64,000 nt of DNA from Ohtaekwangia sp. (GCA_021155195.1 JAJNPV010000049.1:427447-491446); one strand, 5' to 3'; shown: positions 8,662 through 17,961, counted from the stretch's first letter. The notes: a model not told the origin generated them from the letters alone. Program-made: numbers and translations.

Positions 8662-9399
8662 ATGAATGTAATTATTATTGAAGATGAGCTTCCGGCACGG
8701 GCAAAACTAATCTCCATGCTTCAGTCAATCGATTCATCTATACAAGTGGTGGCGGAGTTAGGGAGTGTGAAGGAATCGCTGGAGTGGTTACAGGCAAACG
8801 CAGAGCCCAATCTTGCTTTTGTTGATATTCAACTTTCGGATGATCACTCGTTTGAAATTTTTAGAAAGCATCCTGTTCGGTTTCCTGTCATTTTCACTAC
8901 AGCTTACGATAAATACATGCTGGAAAGTTTTGAGTTTAACTCAATTGATTATTTGCTCAAACCCATCACGGAAGCAAAACTCAAACGGTCGCTTGATAAA
9001 GTTCAAAAACTGGAACAGCATTTTGTTCATGATAATATTCTAAAACTAATTCAACGACCAAATCCCGCCAAGGGAAGAATTGTAGCCCGTAAGGGTACTG
9101 AGTTTGTTGCGCTTACGCTGAATGAAATAGCATATTTTTTTACCGATCACAAGATCACCTTTGTGCGGGATAATACTGGCCGACAAATGATTGTTGATAA
9201 AAACCTTTCTGAATTAGAACGCGAACTACCAACTGATTTTTTTCGATTAAATCGAAAATTCATTGCTAATCAAAAAGCAATTGATCGCTTTAAACCTGAC
9301 AATGGAAAGGTTCAAATTTTTTTAAAGCCTGAGATTAAAGAGATCGTGCACGTAAGCAAAGAAACGGCTCCCGATTTTAAGAAGTGGATTGGAAATTAA
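8662..9399 (+). CDS. LytTR-family response regulator
   Basis: 245 residues: an N-terminal receiver domain (acidic pair EDE near residue 7, phospho-acceptor Asp55 in FVDIQLSD, and conserved Thr and Lys in FTTAYDKY and LKPI) and a C-terminal LytTR DNA-binding domain from about residue 140, with FFRLNRKFIANQKAI. It is the cognate partner of the upstream kinase, with 2 bp between the genes. Targets are unknown; the SRPBCC gene transcribed divergently is a candidate only by position. Confidence 0.94.
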   Translation: MNVIIIEDELPARAKLISMLQSIDSSIQVVAELGSVKESLEWLQANAEPNLAFVDIQLSDDHSFEIFRKHPVRFPVIFTTAYDKYMLESFEFNSIDYLLKPITEAKLKRSLDKVQKLEQHFVHDNILKLIQRPNPAKGRIVARKGTEFVALTLNEIAYFFTDHKITFVRDNTGRQMIVDKNLSELERELPTDFFRLNRKFIANQKAIDRFKPDNGKVQIFLKPEIKEIVHVSKETAPDFKKWIGN

Positions 9400-9788
9400 A
9401 ATCCATCATCCTTCGGTTCCCACAATTCAATCTTGTTTCCTTCGGGATCCATAATCCATCCAAACTTGCCATAGGAATATTCCTGCATCTCACCTACTAC
9501 CTCAACCCCTTCTTCCTTCAACACCTTCAATAACTCTACTAAATTTTCAACCCGGTAGTTAAACATGAATGGTTTTTCACTCGGCTCAAAATATTTTGTG
9601 TCTCCGGCAAACGGACTCCAGGCAGTAAGAGCCGGTTCTTTCGCTTCTTTGTTTTCAGGATCGATCCAACGAAACGATGCCCCATACTCATCCACAGGCA
9701 ACCCTAAATGCTTACCATACCACTCTTTAATTTTTTTGGGATCGTTGGTCTTAAAGAACACTCCACCCAGTCCGGTTACTCGTTTCAT
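9396..9788 (-). CDS. VOC (glyoxalase/bleomycin-resistance fold) protein
   Basis: 130 residues with the VOC core: the N-terminal VFFKTNDPKKIKEWYGKHLG, a middle strand containing PFMFNYRVENL and the C-terminal WIMDPEGNKIELWEP, which supplies the metal-ligand glutamate. Substrate cannot be told from sequence. It converges on the response regulator with a 4-bp overlap of the two reading frames. Confidence 0.88.
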   Translation of the reverse strand: MKRVTGLGGVFFKTNDPKKIKEWYGKHLGLPVDEYGASFRWIDPENKEAKEPALTAWSPFAGDTKYFEPSEKPFMFNYRVENLVELLKVLKEEGVEVVGEMQEYSYGKFGWIMDPEGNKIELWEPKDDGF

Positions 9789-9860
9789 TTTGCTTCTACA
9801 ATTGGATTATAATTATTTCCGTCAATGCCGTCAAGCATTTTTGCGACTACACGTCCGTTG

Positions 9861-10454
9861 TTATTGTCTGTCTACTGTGTAATTCAGTTCCGTTACCCCA
9901 CACGCAAATTGTTGGGTAGTCAAAAGTTTTAATTTTGTTTTGTTTTTGATGTTTAAAAACAATGGAATTCCGGTTCCAAGAATAATCGGGTTAATAAATA
10001 GCCAATAGCCGTCAATTAAGTTCTGTTGCATAAGGGAATGTGTTGCAGTTGGGCTGCCAAAAAGCAAGATGTCTTCACTTCCACCTAATGCAGAACGGGA
10101 TTGTTTTATTTCATTAATTCTCTCAGAAAGATTATCGCTAATAATTTTTGTGTTAGTCCCCTGATCGCTATTGGGATTCATTGTTTTTGATAAAACAACT
10201 TTATGAACTTTGCTATACCACTTTGAATGCTCAATGTCATGCCTGGTCGCATTCGGCTTATCCGCTGCGGTGGGCCAGTAACCTTCCATCATCTCATAAG
10301 TTACCCGTCCATATAATGCAGTGTCGCCTTTGCCTATCCGCTTACCGACATGATCAAAAATTTCCTGATCCACTTTAATCCAGTCCATTTCTCCGTTCGG
10401 TCCCGCTACAAAGCCGTCAAGCGACATGTGCATAAATGAAATTATTTTCTTCAT
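9861..10454 (-). CDS. Dihydrofolate reductase family protein (RibD C-terminal domain)
   Basis: 197 residues resembling the reductase domain of RibD and YyaP/YwjB-type proteins. MHMSLDGFVAGPNGEMDW is the signature N-terminus; TALYGRVTYEMMEGYWP and the late GSPTATHSLMQQNLIDGYW follow the family pattern for NADPH binding. It is unlikely to be the housekeeping folate enzyme. It is first of a compact same-strand run with DUF1801 and VOC genes a few bases apart. Confidence 0.88.
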   Translation of the reverse strand: MKKIISFMHMSLDGFVAGPNGEMDWIKVDQEIFDHVGKRIGKGDTALYGRVTYEMMEGYWPTAADKPNATRHDIEHSKWYSKVHKVVLSKTMNPNSDQGTNTKIISDNLSERINEIKQSRSALGGSEDILLFGSPTATHSLMQQNLIDGYWLFINPIILGTGIPLFLNIKNKTKLKLLTTQQFACGVTELNYTVDRQ

Positions 10455-10457
10455 ATT

Positions 10458-10925
10458 TTATTTCTGTTTTCGTTTATTAATTACACTTTCTTCATACATG
10501 GAAATCCATTCTTTGACAGTCATCTTCGAAGCTAACGCTCCAATCAACTTCACGGGCACATCGTCTGGTTTTCTGAAACGAATGCATGATTTTCCCATAT
10601 CCAGTTTTTTATCTGAAACTTTCGCCAATTCTTTTACAAACCAATCGTGGAGTGCGCCCTCATACACAGCCATGTGATACACTGCAATATGATTTTTTTG
10701 CGAGGCCAACGACATAAAAGGCAATGCATCGGTTGGCGTTACATGATACCCCGGTTTATAAAGTGAATGTGGAACCACATAGGTGATCATTCCATACTGT
10801 ATGGTTTCTTCAAATCCTTTCGGCAGATTTTTTAAAATGGCATTCCGCAAATCCGAAATAATTTTTTTTCGATCCTCCGGTAAGGATTTTAAATATTCTG
10901 CGACCGTCTTAGCTTTTGATTGCAT
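10458..10925 (-). CDS. DUF1801 (YdhG-like) protein
   Basis: 155 residues of the YdhG/DUF1801 fold. Recognisable parts are the N-terminal VAEYLKSLPEDRKKIISDLR, the ETIQYGMITYVVPHSLY strand region and the Lys-rich KLDMGKSCIRFRKPDDVP. The function is not established. Three bases separate it from each neighbour, suggesting cotranscription with the reductase-like and VOC genes. Confidence 0.85.
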   Translation of the reverse strand: MQSKAKTVAEYLKSLPEDRKKIISDLRNAILKNLPKGFEETIQYGMITYVVPHSLYKPGYHVTPTDALPFMSLASQKNHIAVYHMAVYEGALHDWFVKELAKVSDKKLDMGKSCIRFRKPDDVPVKLIGALASKMTVKEWISMYEESVINKRKQK

Positions 10926-10928
10926 GGG

Positions 10929-11396
10929 TTAAATATGTTGGTCAAGCAGAATAGTATTCCCGTCTGGATCTGTAACTACGATGCTGGCAGGCCCTTTCGT
11001 TTTCTCATCTGTCTCTGTTGTCAATTTTATCCCATTGGCTTTAAGGTGGTGCTGGATTTCTCTTACATCATTAAAACTTTCCATCCGCTTGGCATTTTCA
11101 TCCCAACCCGGATTGAAGGTTAGCATGTTTCCTTCAAACATTCCCTGAAAGAGACCAATAAGTGCATTTCCATTTTTCATGATTAGATAGTTCTGCTTCA
11201 TATCACCACCAAATACCTGAAAGCCCAGTGCTTCGTAAAATTTCTTTGAAGCCGAAAGGTCCTTGACACTTAAGCTTATTGAAAACGCTCCTAGTTTCAT
11301 ATTTTCTTTTTCATTTGTTTTAATGATCGCTTGCCCCACAAAGCCAAAGCAAAATGACGCTGCCAGTGCTACGAGTATTAAAGTTGTTCTTTTCAT
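10929..11396 (-). CDS. Exported or membrane-anchored VOC family protein
   Basis: 155 residues: an N-terminal hydrophobic segment (TLILVALAASFCFGFVGQAI) precedes a VOC domain from about residue 33, with SISLSVKDLSASKKFYEALG, a central strand GNALIGLFQGMF and the C-terminal IVVTDPDGNTILLDQH. Most VOC proteins are cytosolic, so the leader is notable. Substrate unknown. Confidence 0.85.
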   Translation of the reverse strand: MKRTTLILVALAASFCFGFVGQAIIKTNEKENMKLGAFSISLSVKDLSASKKFYEALGFQVFGGDMKQNYLIMKNGNALIGLFQGMFEGNMLTFNPGWDENAKRMESFNDVREIQHHLKANGIKLTTETDEKTKGPASIVVTDPDGNTILLDQHI

Positions 11397-11409
11397 TTTA
11401 GCAATAGAT

Positions 11410-11973
11410 TTATTGTGTTATCGTATTTTGATTACCTGATTCCATTGAAGGTAGAAATTTCTTATTTCGTAGAAGGCCTGCACTAAGCAGTGTAATAATT
11501 AATCCCACAGGAAATATTTCAGTTAGGGTTACGCCAAACCGGATTATCGGGTTCTTATACATTTCGCTAAAACTCGCCCAATCATCTTTAGCCTTTTGAA
11601 GTTCAACCTCAGAAGCACCTCCGGTTTTGAGTTCATCAAAATAATGCTCACTCATTTTTTGCATAAATTCATCCCCCATATTGGCATACGAAACCTCCCA
11701 GGCCAACGCATACATCACCGAGGCTATTAGGGTAATTAAAATGCCCACCTTGCATGCATTCCAAAATGTAACAGATCCCTTGTTATAATTGTCGCGGAAA
11801 GATTTTATGCCAAAGAAGACCATTGAGAGGGCGATTACCATCGTAGTGTAACCCACCAACTCACCATTGTCGAAATTAAGGATCCCACTTTTCCACAAAG
11901 GCATGGTTAACAACATCAGGCCACCCACAATAAGCCCGGCAATAAGTCCATAGGTGATAATAATCTTCTTCAT
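11410..11973 (-). CDS. DUF4199 family membrane protein
   Basis: About 187 residues from the ATG at 11973 (MKKIIITYGLIAGL). Four hydrophobic segments near residues 4-24, 36-56, 73-93 and 145-168 with a helical, charged loop between the last two containing DELKTGGASEVELQKAKDDW. This matches DUF4199, a Bacteroidota-enriched family of unknown function. A longer reading from 11994 adds seven polar residues without support. Confidence 0.85.
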   Translation of the reverse strand: MKKIIITYGLIAGLIVGGLMLLTMPLWKSGILNFDNGELVGYTTMVIALSMVFFGIKSFRDNYNKGSVTFWNACKVGILITLIASVMYALAWEVSYANMGDEFMQKMSEHYFDELKTGGASEVELQKAKDDWASFSEMYKNPIIRFGVTLTEIFPVGLIITLLSAGLLRNKKFLPSMESGNQNTITQ

Positions 11974-12021
11974 AGAGTTTTGTTTTTTGCTCAAAACAAT
12001 GCGTGGCTGATAGAAAATCCT

Positions 12022-12037
12022 TCACCCGAAAGGGTGA
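12022..12037. other. Short GNRA-type hairpin
   Basis: TCACCC, GAAA loop, GGGTGA forms a 6-bp stem capped by a stable tetraloop, between the LuxR-type regulator and DUF4199 gene. No strong T run follows on either strand, so it may be a weak terminator or an RNA-stability hairpin. Confidence 0.35.
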
Positions 12038-12082
12038 TTTAGCTAAAATTAATTGAAATCACTCTAAAGTCTTACGCAGACC

Positions 12083-12505
12083 TCAAGGAATCAGTCTCAA
12101 TTCTTTTGCTTTTTTAATTGCTTGCGTTCTTCGGTTCACCTCCAGTTTGAGAAATAAATTGGAGGAGTGGGTTTTGATCGTATTTAATGAAACAAAAAGT
12201 TTATCCGCTATCTGTTGATTGGAAAATCCCTGTGCCATCAAACCAAGTACTTCATGCTCGCGTTTGCTGATGCCCAGCCTATATAATTCGGTTTCATTCA
12301 GAATAAATTCCGGCCCTACCATTACCACTCGTTTTCGTGTAAGTTTCAGTCCCGCCCAAATACCCACGCCTGTAAAAATTAGAGCAACAGCCCCAACATA
12401 AAACTCAACAGATAGGTCGCGAATGATCAATCGATACTCAAGAAGCTTGAGTGCAAAAACAAATACGGCAAGCGCAAGTCCGTATAAAATTACCGTTCGT
12501 TTCAT
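12083..12505 (-). CDS. Membrane-anchored LuxR-type helix-turn-helix regulator
   Basis: 140 residues: two transmembrane segments (about 5-22 and 35-53) and a C-terminal LuxR/GerE helix-turn-helix with ISKREHEVLGLMAQGFSNQQ followed by IADKLFVSLNTIKTHSSNLF. There is no receiver or ligand-binding domain, so sensing would have to involve the membrane part. It heads the same-strand series leading to DUF4199, VOC, DUF1801 and reductase genes and is a plausible local regulator of them. Confidence 0.85.
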   Translation of the reverse strand: MKRTVILYGLALAVFVFALKLLEYRLIIRDLSVEFYVGAVALIFTGVGIWAGLKLTRKRVVMVGPEFILNETELYRLGISKREHEVLGLMAQGFSNQQIADKLFVSLNTIKTHSSNLFLKLEVNRRTQAIKKAKELRLIP

Positions 12506-12612
12506 TGAACTTAAAAATGAATGATTTTTTAGGGAATAGCAATTGTTAAGTACTTCTCAAGAATGATTCAATAAAGGCTGTGGTCACTTTCGTGCAATTG
12601 CTGCCACCTAAC

Positions 12613-13500
12613 TTAGGGGTGTTTGCCAAAAATTCGTTTAAAAGGAACTACGGTTTGTCCTACAAAATCTTCAGGAAAATTTTCTTTATCAGGAAGGCCA
12701 ATAGGTAAATTCTCATCATCGGTTGGCCAATAGTTAGTTCTGAAAATAAAATCCCACACACTTAACGTTATGCCATAATTAAACCCATGTGGGTGTGAAG
12801 CAGGAAACTCCTTGGCGTGATGCCACAAATGCATTTGTGGTCCGTTGAAAAAAAAACGCAAAGGGCCGAGCGGAATTTTCAAGTTCGCATGACCCAGTTG
12901 CCCGGTGATTAAGGTAAAAATATGGACAATAAAAAAATCAGAAATTCCAATTCCAATCATCGCCAGCGGAATATATTCTAATGTTCTATAAAGAATATTC
13001 TCCATCCAATGATAGCGAAGCAAAGCAGCGAAACTCATTTCGCGCGTGCTGTGGTGTACTTTATGGAACTCCCACATCCATCCTACATGATGATACATCC
13101 TGTGAATATTCCATTGCATAAAATCGCGAAGAATAAAAATAAGAAGCAATTGTGCCCAGCCGGGTAGGTTTCCGATTTTAATAGCCACCAGGTTGGTTAC
13201 GCCAAAAAGCGACAGAAAATCTTGAAAGAGTTGTACGCCTACCATAGAGAGCGCATTGTAGATTACGAGTGAAAACAGAAAGTAATTCCAAAACAAATAA
13301 AAGATATCTAACCAAAAATGTTCGTGGAGAAGGGGCTGATTCTTGCGCCAAGGAAATACAACTTCCAAAAGCGCTATTAAAGCTGATGCACCCAATAGCC
13401 AATAGAAGTAATTATGCCAACTGGGGTTCAGGACTTCACCCACAAAGTAATTCCAGTAACCTGAGTAACCGTCCTGAATTATTTTGAAGTACTTATCCAT
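12613..13500 (-). CDS. Sterol desaturase / fatty acid hydroxylase superfamily protein
   Basis: A 295-residue integral membrane diiron enzyme. The histidine clusters HRMYHH and HKVHHS near residues 133-151 and the later QMHLWHHAKEF are the iron ligands of this family. Several transmembrane helices surround them. Relatives hydroxylate or desaturate sterols, carotenoids or fatty acids; the substrate is unknown here. It is divergent from the DinB gene. Confidence 0.9.
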   Translation of the reverse strand: MDKYFKIIQDGYSGYWNYFVGEVLNPSWHNYFYWLLGASALIALLEVVFPWRKNQPLLHEHFWLDIFYLFWNYFLFSLVIYNALSMVGVQLFQDFLSLFGVTNLVAIKIGNLPGWAQLLLIFILRDFMQWNIHRMYHHVGWMWEFHKVHHSTREMSFAALLRYHWMENILYRTLEYIPLAMIGIGISDFFIVHIFTLITGQLGHANLKIPLGPLRFFFNGPQMHLWHHAKEFPASHPHGFNYGITLSVWDFIFRTNYWPTDDENLPIGLPDKENFPEDFVGQTVVPFKRIFGKHP

Positions 13501-13644
13501 TGTGCAAAGATGCTTATTTTATAATTCGTGTTAAAGGGTACAACAATTTGCCCACACGCAATGTTATATTTTTTTCAAAATGCCGTTGCTTACGGTACTA
13601 AGAATGCAATCAGTCCTCGTACCTTGAATATCAAATTCAACACC

Positions 13645-14187
13645 ATGAAAAAGATTTCAATTCTTACTGCCAGCATTTGTTTGCTTGCTGCACTTGCATT
13701 TACAACCCGTGAACTTCCATCAACCACCAACACGGCTGAACTTATAGCGGACTGGGAACGCGCCAAAGCCTACACGAAAGAGTACCTCGATGCAGCTAAT
13801 GAGGAAGTGATCAATTATAAACCAACACCCGAAATGAGAAGCTTTGCTGAGCAAATGCTACATCTTGCGATGGGTAATGCGGGCATTGTTGCCACCAGCT
13901 CTGGAAAGGAACGATTGTTTAAAGAAAACATCGAAAAGGTGGACACCTACAAAAATAAAGAAGCTCTTGCCAAGGTGGTGATGGAAAGCTATGATTATGT
14001 AATTGCCACACTACAAGAGATGAATGATGAAAAACTGCAAGAAAAAGTAAAGTTCTTTAACGGACAAGAATACACACGTGCGGTGGGTATTGAAAAAGCC
14101 TTTGAACATCAAACGCATCACCGCGGACAAACTACGGTGTACCTGCGCCTAAAAGGAATTACTCCGCCTGCTGAAAGATTGTTTTGA
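13645..14187 (+). CDS. Exported DinB-fold protein
   Basis: About 180 residues from the ATG at 13645, giving a signal peptide MKKISILTASICLLAALAF. The helical DinB/YfiT bundle follows with AELIADWERAKAYTKEYLDA and the C-terminal EHQTHHRGQTTVYLRLKGI, where the histidines are the usual metal ligands of the fold. DinB-like proteins act as thiol-dependent transferases in some bacteria; an exported version is a variation. Confidence 0.85.
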   Translation: MKKISILTASICLLAALAFTTRELPSTTNTAELIADWERAKAYTKEYLDAANEEVINYKPTPEMRSFAEQMLHLAMGNAGIVATSSGKERLFKENIEKVDTYKNKEALAKVVMESYDYVIATLQEMNDEKLQEKVKFFNGQEYTRAVGIEKAFEHQTHHRGQTTVYLRLKGITPPAERLF

Positions 14188-14191
14188 CAGA

Positions 14192-14578
14192 TTAGATAAC
14201 ACAGTAGATAATGACTGAACCAAATAGCAACGAGACTGGTGAAAGCAACCTAACATAATGAGGATTCAAAACTTCTGCGGCTCGCAGCGAAAAACTGTGA
14301 TGGACTTTCCGTGGAACGAAATAAAGAATGGCTGAAGTGCCCAACATAAACCAACCGAAAAGCTTAAGCCCATCGGGGTATCTGGAAAAATCAGCGTAGA
14401 GAATCATGGCCAGGGCAGGAATCATGCGGATGGTTATCTCTGCATAATTAATAAAATTAGTACTTCCTGCCTTCATCAATATAGCTCTTGCTTTTTCTGG
14501 ATTAATGAACATCAGCAACCCTACATATATAATGAAGGCTCCAAATACGATTACTATCCCTTGAGCTAGTGCAATCAT
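14192..14578 (-). CDS. Small integral membrane protein of unknown function
   Basis: 128 residues from the ATG at 14578, with four hydrophobic segments (near 5-24, 46-62, 71-87 and 109-126). Contains VGLLMFINPEKARAILMKAG. A longer reading upstream adds poorly supported basic sequence. I do not recognise a family. It converges on the DinB gene with 4 bp between the stops. Confidence 0.65.
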   Translation of the reverse strand: MIALAQGIVIVFGAFIIYVGLLMFINPEKARAILMKAGSTNFINYAEITIRMIPALAMILYADFSRYPDGLKLFGWFMLGTSAILYFVPRKVHHSFSLRAAEVLNPHYVRLLSPVSLLFGSVIIYCVI

Positions 14579-14795
14579 TATCAATTTTGAAAAGTGAATG
14601 TAACAATAATAATTTATTTCAATAGTCAAGTTCCGTTTACGTATTATCCGTGTCAGCATTTCCACAAGCGTGAATTTTATCCACGCTACAAAATAAAACA
14701 ATAGTCATTTTTAGTCCTTAATCAATGATTTTGTAAAGGCACCTTATTTGCCTTCTACAGAACAAATGAATTTTAGTACTCTAAACTCACTTGAT

Positions 14796-15227
14796 ATGAA
14801 AACGATGAAAACATTTGAAAGAGATAATTCGACAGGCGTAAACCATGAAGGCAAGAGACCTAACTTGCCCTTACGATATTTGGCTGCTTCCACCATTATT
14901 GGCGAAAAGGTAATCAATGCGCTTGATGAGAAGCTTGGGGAAGTAAAAGATGTAATGATTAATATCAACGAAGGAAAAATCCATTACGTAGTAATTGAGA
15001 TGGGCGGATTTTTAGGAATTGGAGAGAAATACTTTGCCATTCCATTTGAAATGATTGATGTAGATACGAATGAGCATGCGTTTGTGTTGGATCTTGATAA
15101 AGAGACACTTAAAAATGCTCCTGGGTTTGATAAGAATCACTGGCCGGATACAAACAGCCACTACATAGAATCTGGTGAATATTGGGGAGGTTTTATGGGA
15201 CCCCATACAGGATCAGTTCCATATTAA
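14796..15227 (+). CDS. PRC-barrel domain protein
   Basis: About 143 residues from the ATG at 14796. The PRC-barrel core is near residues 28-95: LAASTIIGEKVINALDEKLG, then DVMININEGKIHYVVIEMGG and IGEKYFAIPFEMIDV. PRC barrels bind RNA or proteins in RimM and photosynthetic H subunits; free-standing ones in Bacteroidota often accompany stress genes. In-frame ATGs at 14766 and 14748-14765 are less convincing. A terminator follows. Confidence 0.85.
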   Translation: MKTMKTFERDNSTGVNHEGKRPNLPLRYLAASTIIGEKVINALDEKLGEVKDVMININEGKIHYVVIEMGGFLGIGEKYFAIPFEMIDVDTNEHAFVLDLDKETLKNAPGFDKNHWPDTNSHYIESGEYWGGFMGPHTGSVPY

Positions 15228-15270
15228 CTTAAAAAATTCATTAGCCAAAAAGGCTACTTGATTCGGAAAA

Positions 15271-15297
15271 GGCCACTTAGTAAGTGGTCTTTTTTTT
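15271..15297 (+). terminator. Rho-independent terminator
   Basis: Stem GGCCACTT / AAGTGGTC with a 3-nt loop, followed by eight T. It ends the PRC-barrel transcript and separates it from the lemA operon. Confidence 0.85.
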
Positions 15298-15414
15298 ACC
15301 TATACGTTTTGCAGTAAGACCCAACGCAAATAGTCTTTAAAAAGTCCCGGTATACAGGGCTATCTTATTGGGTAGTAATTTTTATCTTTAACAACTAAAC
15401 CAAACCCCTTCACT

Positions 15415-15969
15415 ATGTTTTTCTTCATTGGGCTTGCAGCCATATTGGTACTCGGAGCCATCTTTACTTACAACAACCTGATTGGTTCTCGCAACGCAGT
15501 TGAAAATGCTTTTGGCACGATTGACGTAATGCTGAAAAAACGTTACGACCTACTGCCCAACCTGGTGGAAGTAGCTAAAACGTACATGAAACACGAAAAC
15601 GAAATTTTTACCAACCTGGCCAGCCTGCGCGCAAGAGCCACTACCGCTAGCAGCACGGATGAAAAAGTAGCCATCGAAAACCAGATTTCAGGGGCTATGA
15701 AAAATCTGATGGTATCGGTAGAAAATTATCCTGAGTTAAAAGCCAGCGAACAATTTACTATGCTGCAGCGAAGCTGGAACGAAACAGAAGAACAAATCTC
15801 CGCTGCCCGCAGGGCTTACAATGCATCCGTAACAGCGTATAACAATTCCGTAGAAAAATTTCCATCAAACATTTTTGCCGGCATGTTTAACTTTAAGCGC
15901 AAAGAAATATTTGTGATTCCTGAAACGGAACGGCAGAATGTAAGTGCCAAGGCTTTGTTCAACTCATAA
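15415..15969 (+). CDS. lemA: LemA family protein
   Basis: 184 residues with an N-terminal transmembrane segment (FFIGLAAILVLGAIFTY) and the family hallmark near 20-45, ENAFGTIDVMLKKRYDLLPN, followed by LVEVAKTYMKHENEIF. The late FPSNIFAGMFNFKRKEIF is also typical. LemA proteins are membrane proteins of unclear function, often paired with TPM or DUF3137 proteins; here a DUF3137 gene follows after 3 bp. Confidence 0.93.
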   Translation: MFFFIGLAAILVLGAIFTYNNLIGSRNAVENAFGTIDVMLKKRYDLLPNLVEVAKTYMKHENEIFTNLASLRARATTASSTDEKVAIENQISGAMKNLMVSVENYPELKASEQFTMLQRSWNETEEQISAARRAYNASVTAYNNSVEKFPSNIFAGMFNFKRKEIFVIPETERQNVSAKALFNS

Positions 15970-15972
15970 AAG

Positions 15973-16902
15973 ATGCAGCCAATCACAGACTTCCGGTCGT
16001 TTTACCAAACCAATCTGCAAACAAAACTGACCGAGCTTGAAACAACGCGTGCCGCCCTTGCGCGAAAAATAAAACTGTATGGTTTAAGCGGCCTTGGTGT
16101 TGGAATTGCGTTTATGGCATTTAAAATCAGTGCATGGCCGTTGATTTTGGCCGGTGTTGGAATTTTTTTCTTCTATCAACACCACGCCAAACATTTTCGG
16201 GCCAGCTACAAAACGCAAATCATTGCTTCGCTTGCCCAAGCACAAGGGTTACAGTACAATCACCAGGCGTGCATTAGCCGTAGCGATTATGACAGGAGCA
16301 AAATATTTTCCACACGACCCGATCGTTATTGGGGCGATGATTATCTAACCGGCACAGTGGGTAAAACAGGCATTCGGTTTTCAGAACTGCATACGCAGTA
16401 TAAATCGGGCGGCAAGAATAAAAGTTATCATACCATCTTTAGAGGTATTTTCTTTATTGCTGATTTCAATAAACATTTTGTAGGCGAAACATTTGTGTTG
16501 CCCGATGTATCAGAAAATGTATTTGGCAGCGGACTGGGCGGCTTCTTTCAAAAACTAAATATAATGCGGCCTCAATTGGTGAAACTGGAAGACGTAGAGT
16601 TTGAAAAGGCCTTTGCTATCTATGGAACCAACCAGGTAGAAGCGCGCTACATTTTATCACCAGCTTTAATGCAACGCATTCTAAAACTAAAACAAAAGTT
16701 TAATACCAACGTTGCGCTTTCATTCATTGGCTCGCACGTATACATCGCCATTACGATAAACAAAAACCTGTTTGAAGCCCCATGGCTCTTTACCCCGATG
16801 GATAACTACAAACAATTGGAAGAATACTACAACGACATTGCCATGTGTGTGGAAATTGTGGAGCTATTGGATTTGAATACAAGAATCTGGACGAAGGAAT
16901 GA
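15973..16902 (+). CDS. DUF3137 family membrane protein
   Basis: 309 residues with two adjacent hydrophobic segments near 30-65 and a soluble remainder. The segments YDRSKIFSTRPDRYWGDDYL and GKTGIRFSELHTQYKSGGK fit DUF3137, a family usually encoded next to LemA, as here. The C-terminal LYxxxDNYKQLEEYYNDI region also fits. Function unknown; presumed to work with LemA at the membrane. Confidence 0.88.
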   Translation: MQPITDFRSFYQTNLQTKLTELETTRAALARKIKLYGLSGLGVGIAFMAFKISAWPLILAGVGIFFFYQHHAKHFRASYKTQIIASLAQAQGLQYNHQACISRSDYDRSKIFSTRPDRYWGDDYLTGTVGKTGIRFSELHTQYKSGGKNKSYHTIFRGIFFIADFNKHFVGETFVLPDVSENVFGSGLGGFFQKLNIMRPQLVKLEDVEFEKAFAIYGTNQVEARYILSPALMQRILKLKQKFNTNVALSFIGSHVYIAITINKNLFEAPWLFTPMDNYKQLEEYYNDIAMCVEIVELLDLNTRIWTKE

Positions 16903-16926
16903 GTAATTAATAATGAGTTTTCTATG

Positions 16927-16943
16927 CTGTCAGGTCTTCCGAC
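16927..16943 (+). repeat. 17-bp palindromic (REP-like) element, left copy
   Basis: CTGTCAGGTCTTCCGAC, whose exact reverse complement occurs at 20790-20806. With flanking bases it can form a small hairpin (TGTCAGG with CCTTACA, one mismatch). It sits in the gap between the DUF3137 gene and the following unknown gene. Confidence 0.75.
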
Positions 16944-16988
16944 CCTTACAGCAAGGGAATTTAGATACAGGAAAACCGAGTTGATCTT

Positions 16989-17909
16989 ATGCTTGACACC
17001 TACTGCAACTCATTAACCGATAAAGCACAATTAAAAATTGCGCTAACGCTGGGTAAGCTCGCTATACCCGTTTGGGAAGATTACTTCACCCAAAATCCAA
17101 CGGCCATCGATCAGGTTAATGCATTGGTTACTGATAGCAATCGTGTGAATGGAGCTCTTAAAAAAATTGATATTGAATTTCCTAAACGGGCCATCGAAAA
17201 AATTGAAAGGAGCCTTGTTGCAACCGAAGGGCAGTCAGTGGACAAGCCATTACCCATCATGAAAAGTGATGCTACACTTTCGCCCTTGCTGGCAACCTGT
17301 ATGCAACCGCTTAGCAATCCACAGTGGGATAACACATTGAATCAATCCGCACGGTTAGTTTTTACATTGGTCTTTAATATACTGGTGTGGATCTTGTACA
17401 GACGCAAAACAGATAACCATGAATCACACATTTATGTTGCCATTAACCAGGGTGCTGATGTACTGCTACGCGAAAAGATTGAATCCGATGCAAGCATTAA
17501 TGCTATCCTGAATAAATTCGAACACCATAAAAGACATGAAACTGAAGACAGCGATTGGGAAAGTGCGCGGCCTGTAGGAAGCAGCGAGCCGCTTGATCAG
17601 GAAGATGTTTATAGAAAAATCATAGGTGAAAAAGTAGTGAAGGGCCAGGTGAACAGGGCGCTGGCAATAGAGGTGCTAAGGCAAATGCGTGAGGAAGGAA
17701 AAACGTATTGGAATATGTTGGATGAATATGCAACCGGAACCAGCACCACATATTCTTACGATCAGGAAAAACAGAGCTACTCGCGGCATGAGATAGACGT
17801 TATCGTAGGCAGTTTCTCCAATCATATTCCCATGACAGAAAATGAAATGCTGAGCTTTATCTCACAACAAGCTTTGCCAGATTTACAAGAGTCTGGGTTT
17901 GAGGTATAA
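16989..17909 (+). CDS. Protein of unknown function, 306 residues
   Basis: I do not recognise a family. The first 120 residues are helical and polar; one hydrophobic segment near residues 120-138 (ARLVFTLVFNILVWILY) is followed by a charged cytoplasmic-like region with EDSDWESARPVGSSEPLDQE. No enzymatic motif is visible. It follows LemA and DUF3137 on the same strand but after an 86-bp gap containing a palindromic element, so cotranscription is uncertain. Its stop overlaps the possible upstream start of the next gene. Confidence 0.7.
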   Translation: MLDTYCNSLTDKAQLKIALTLGKLAIPVWEDYFTQNPTAIDQVNALVTDSNRVNGALKKIDIEFPKRAIEKIERSLVATEGQSVDKPLPIMKSDATLSPLLATCMQPLSNPQWDNTLNQSARLVFTLVFNILVWILYRRKTDNHESHIYVAINQGADVLLREKIESDASINAILNKFEHHKRHETEDSDWESARPVGSSEPLDQEDVYRKIIGEKVVKGQVNRALAIEVLRQMREEGKTYWNMLDEYATGTSTTYSYDQEKQSYSRHEIDVIVGSFSNHIPMTENEMLSFISQQALPDLQESGFEV

Positions 17910-17961
17910 AAATTTGATGGAGGGATTATTATATCTTAGATTTAAACATAACCTGCTTGCA

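Noticed and set aside
13528..13644. N-terminal extension of the DinB protein
   Set aside because: The ATG at 13645 gives a clean signal peptide, while the extra part has none and is rich in random residues.
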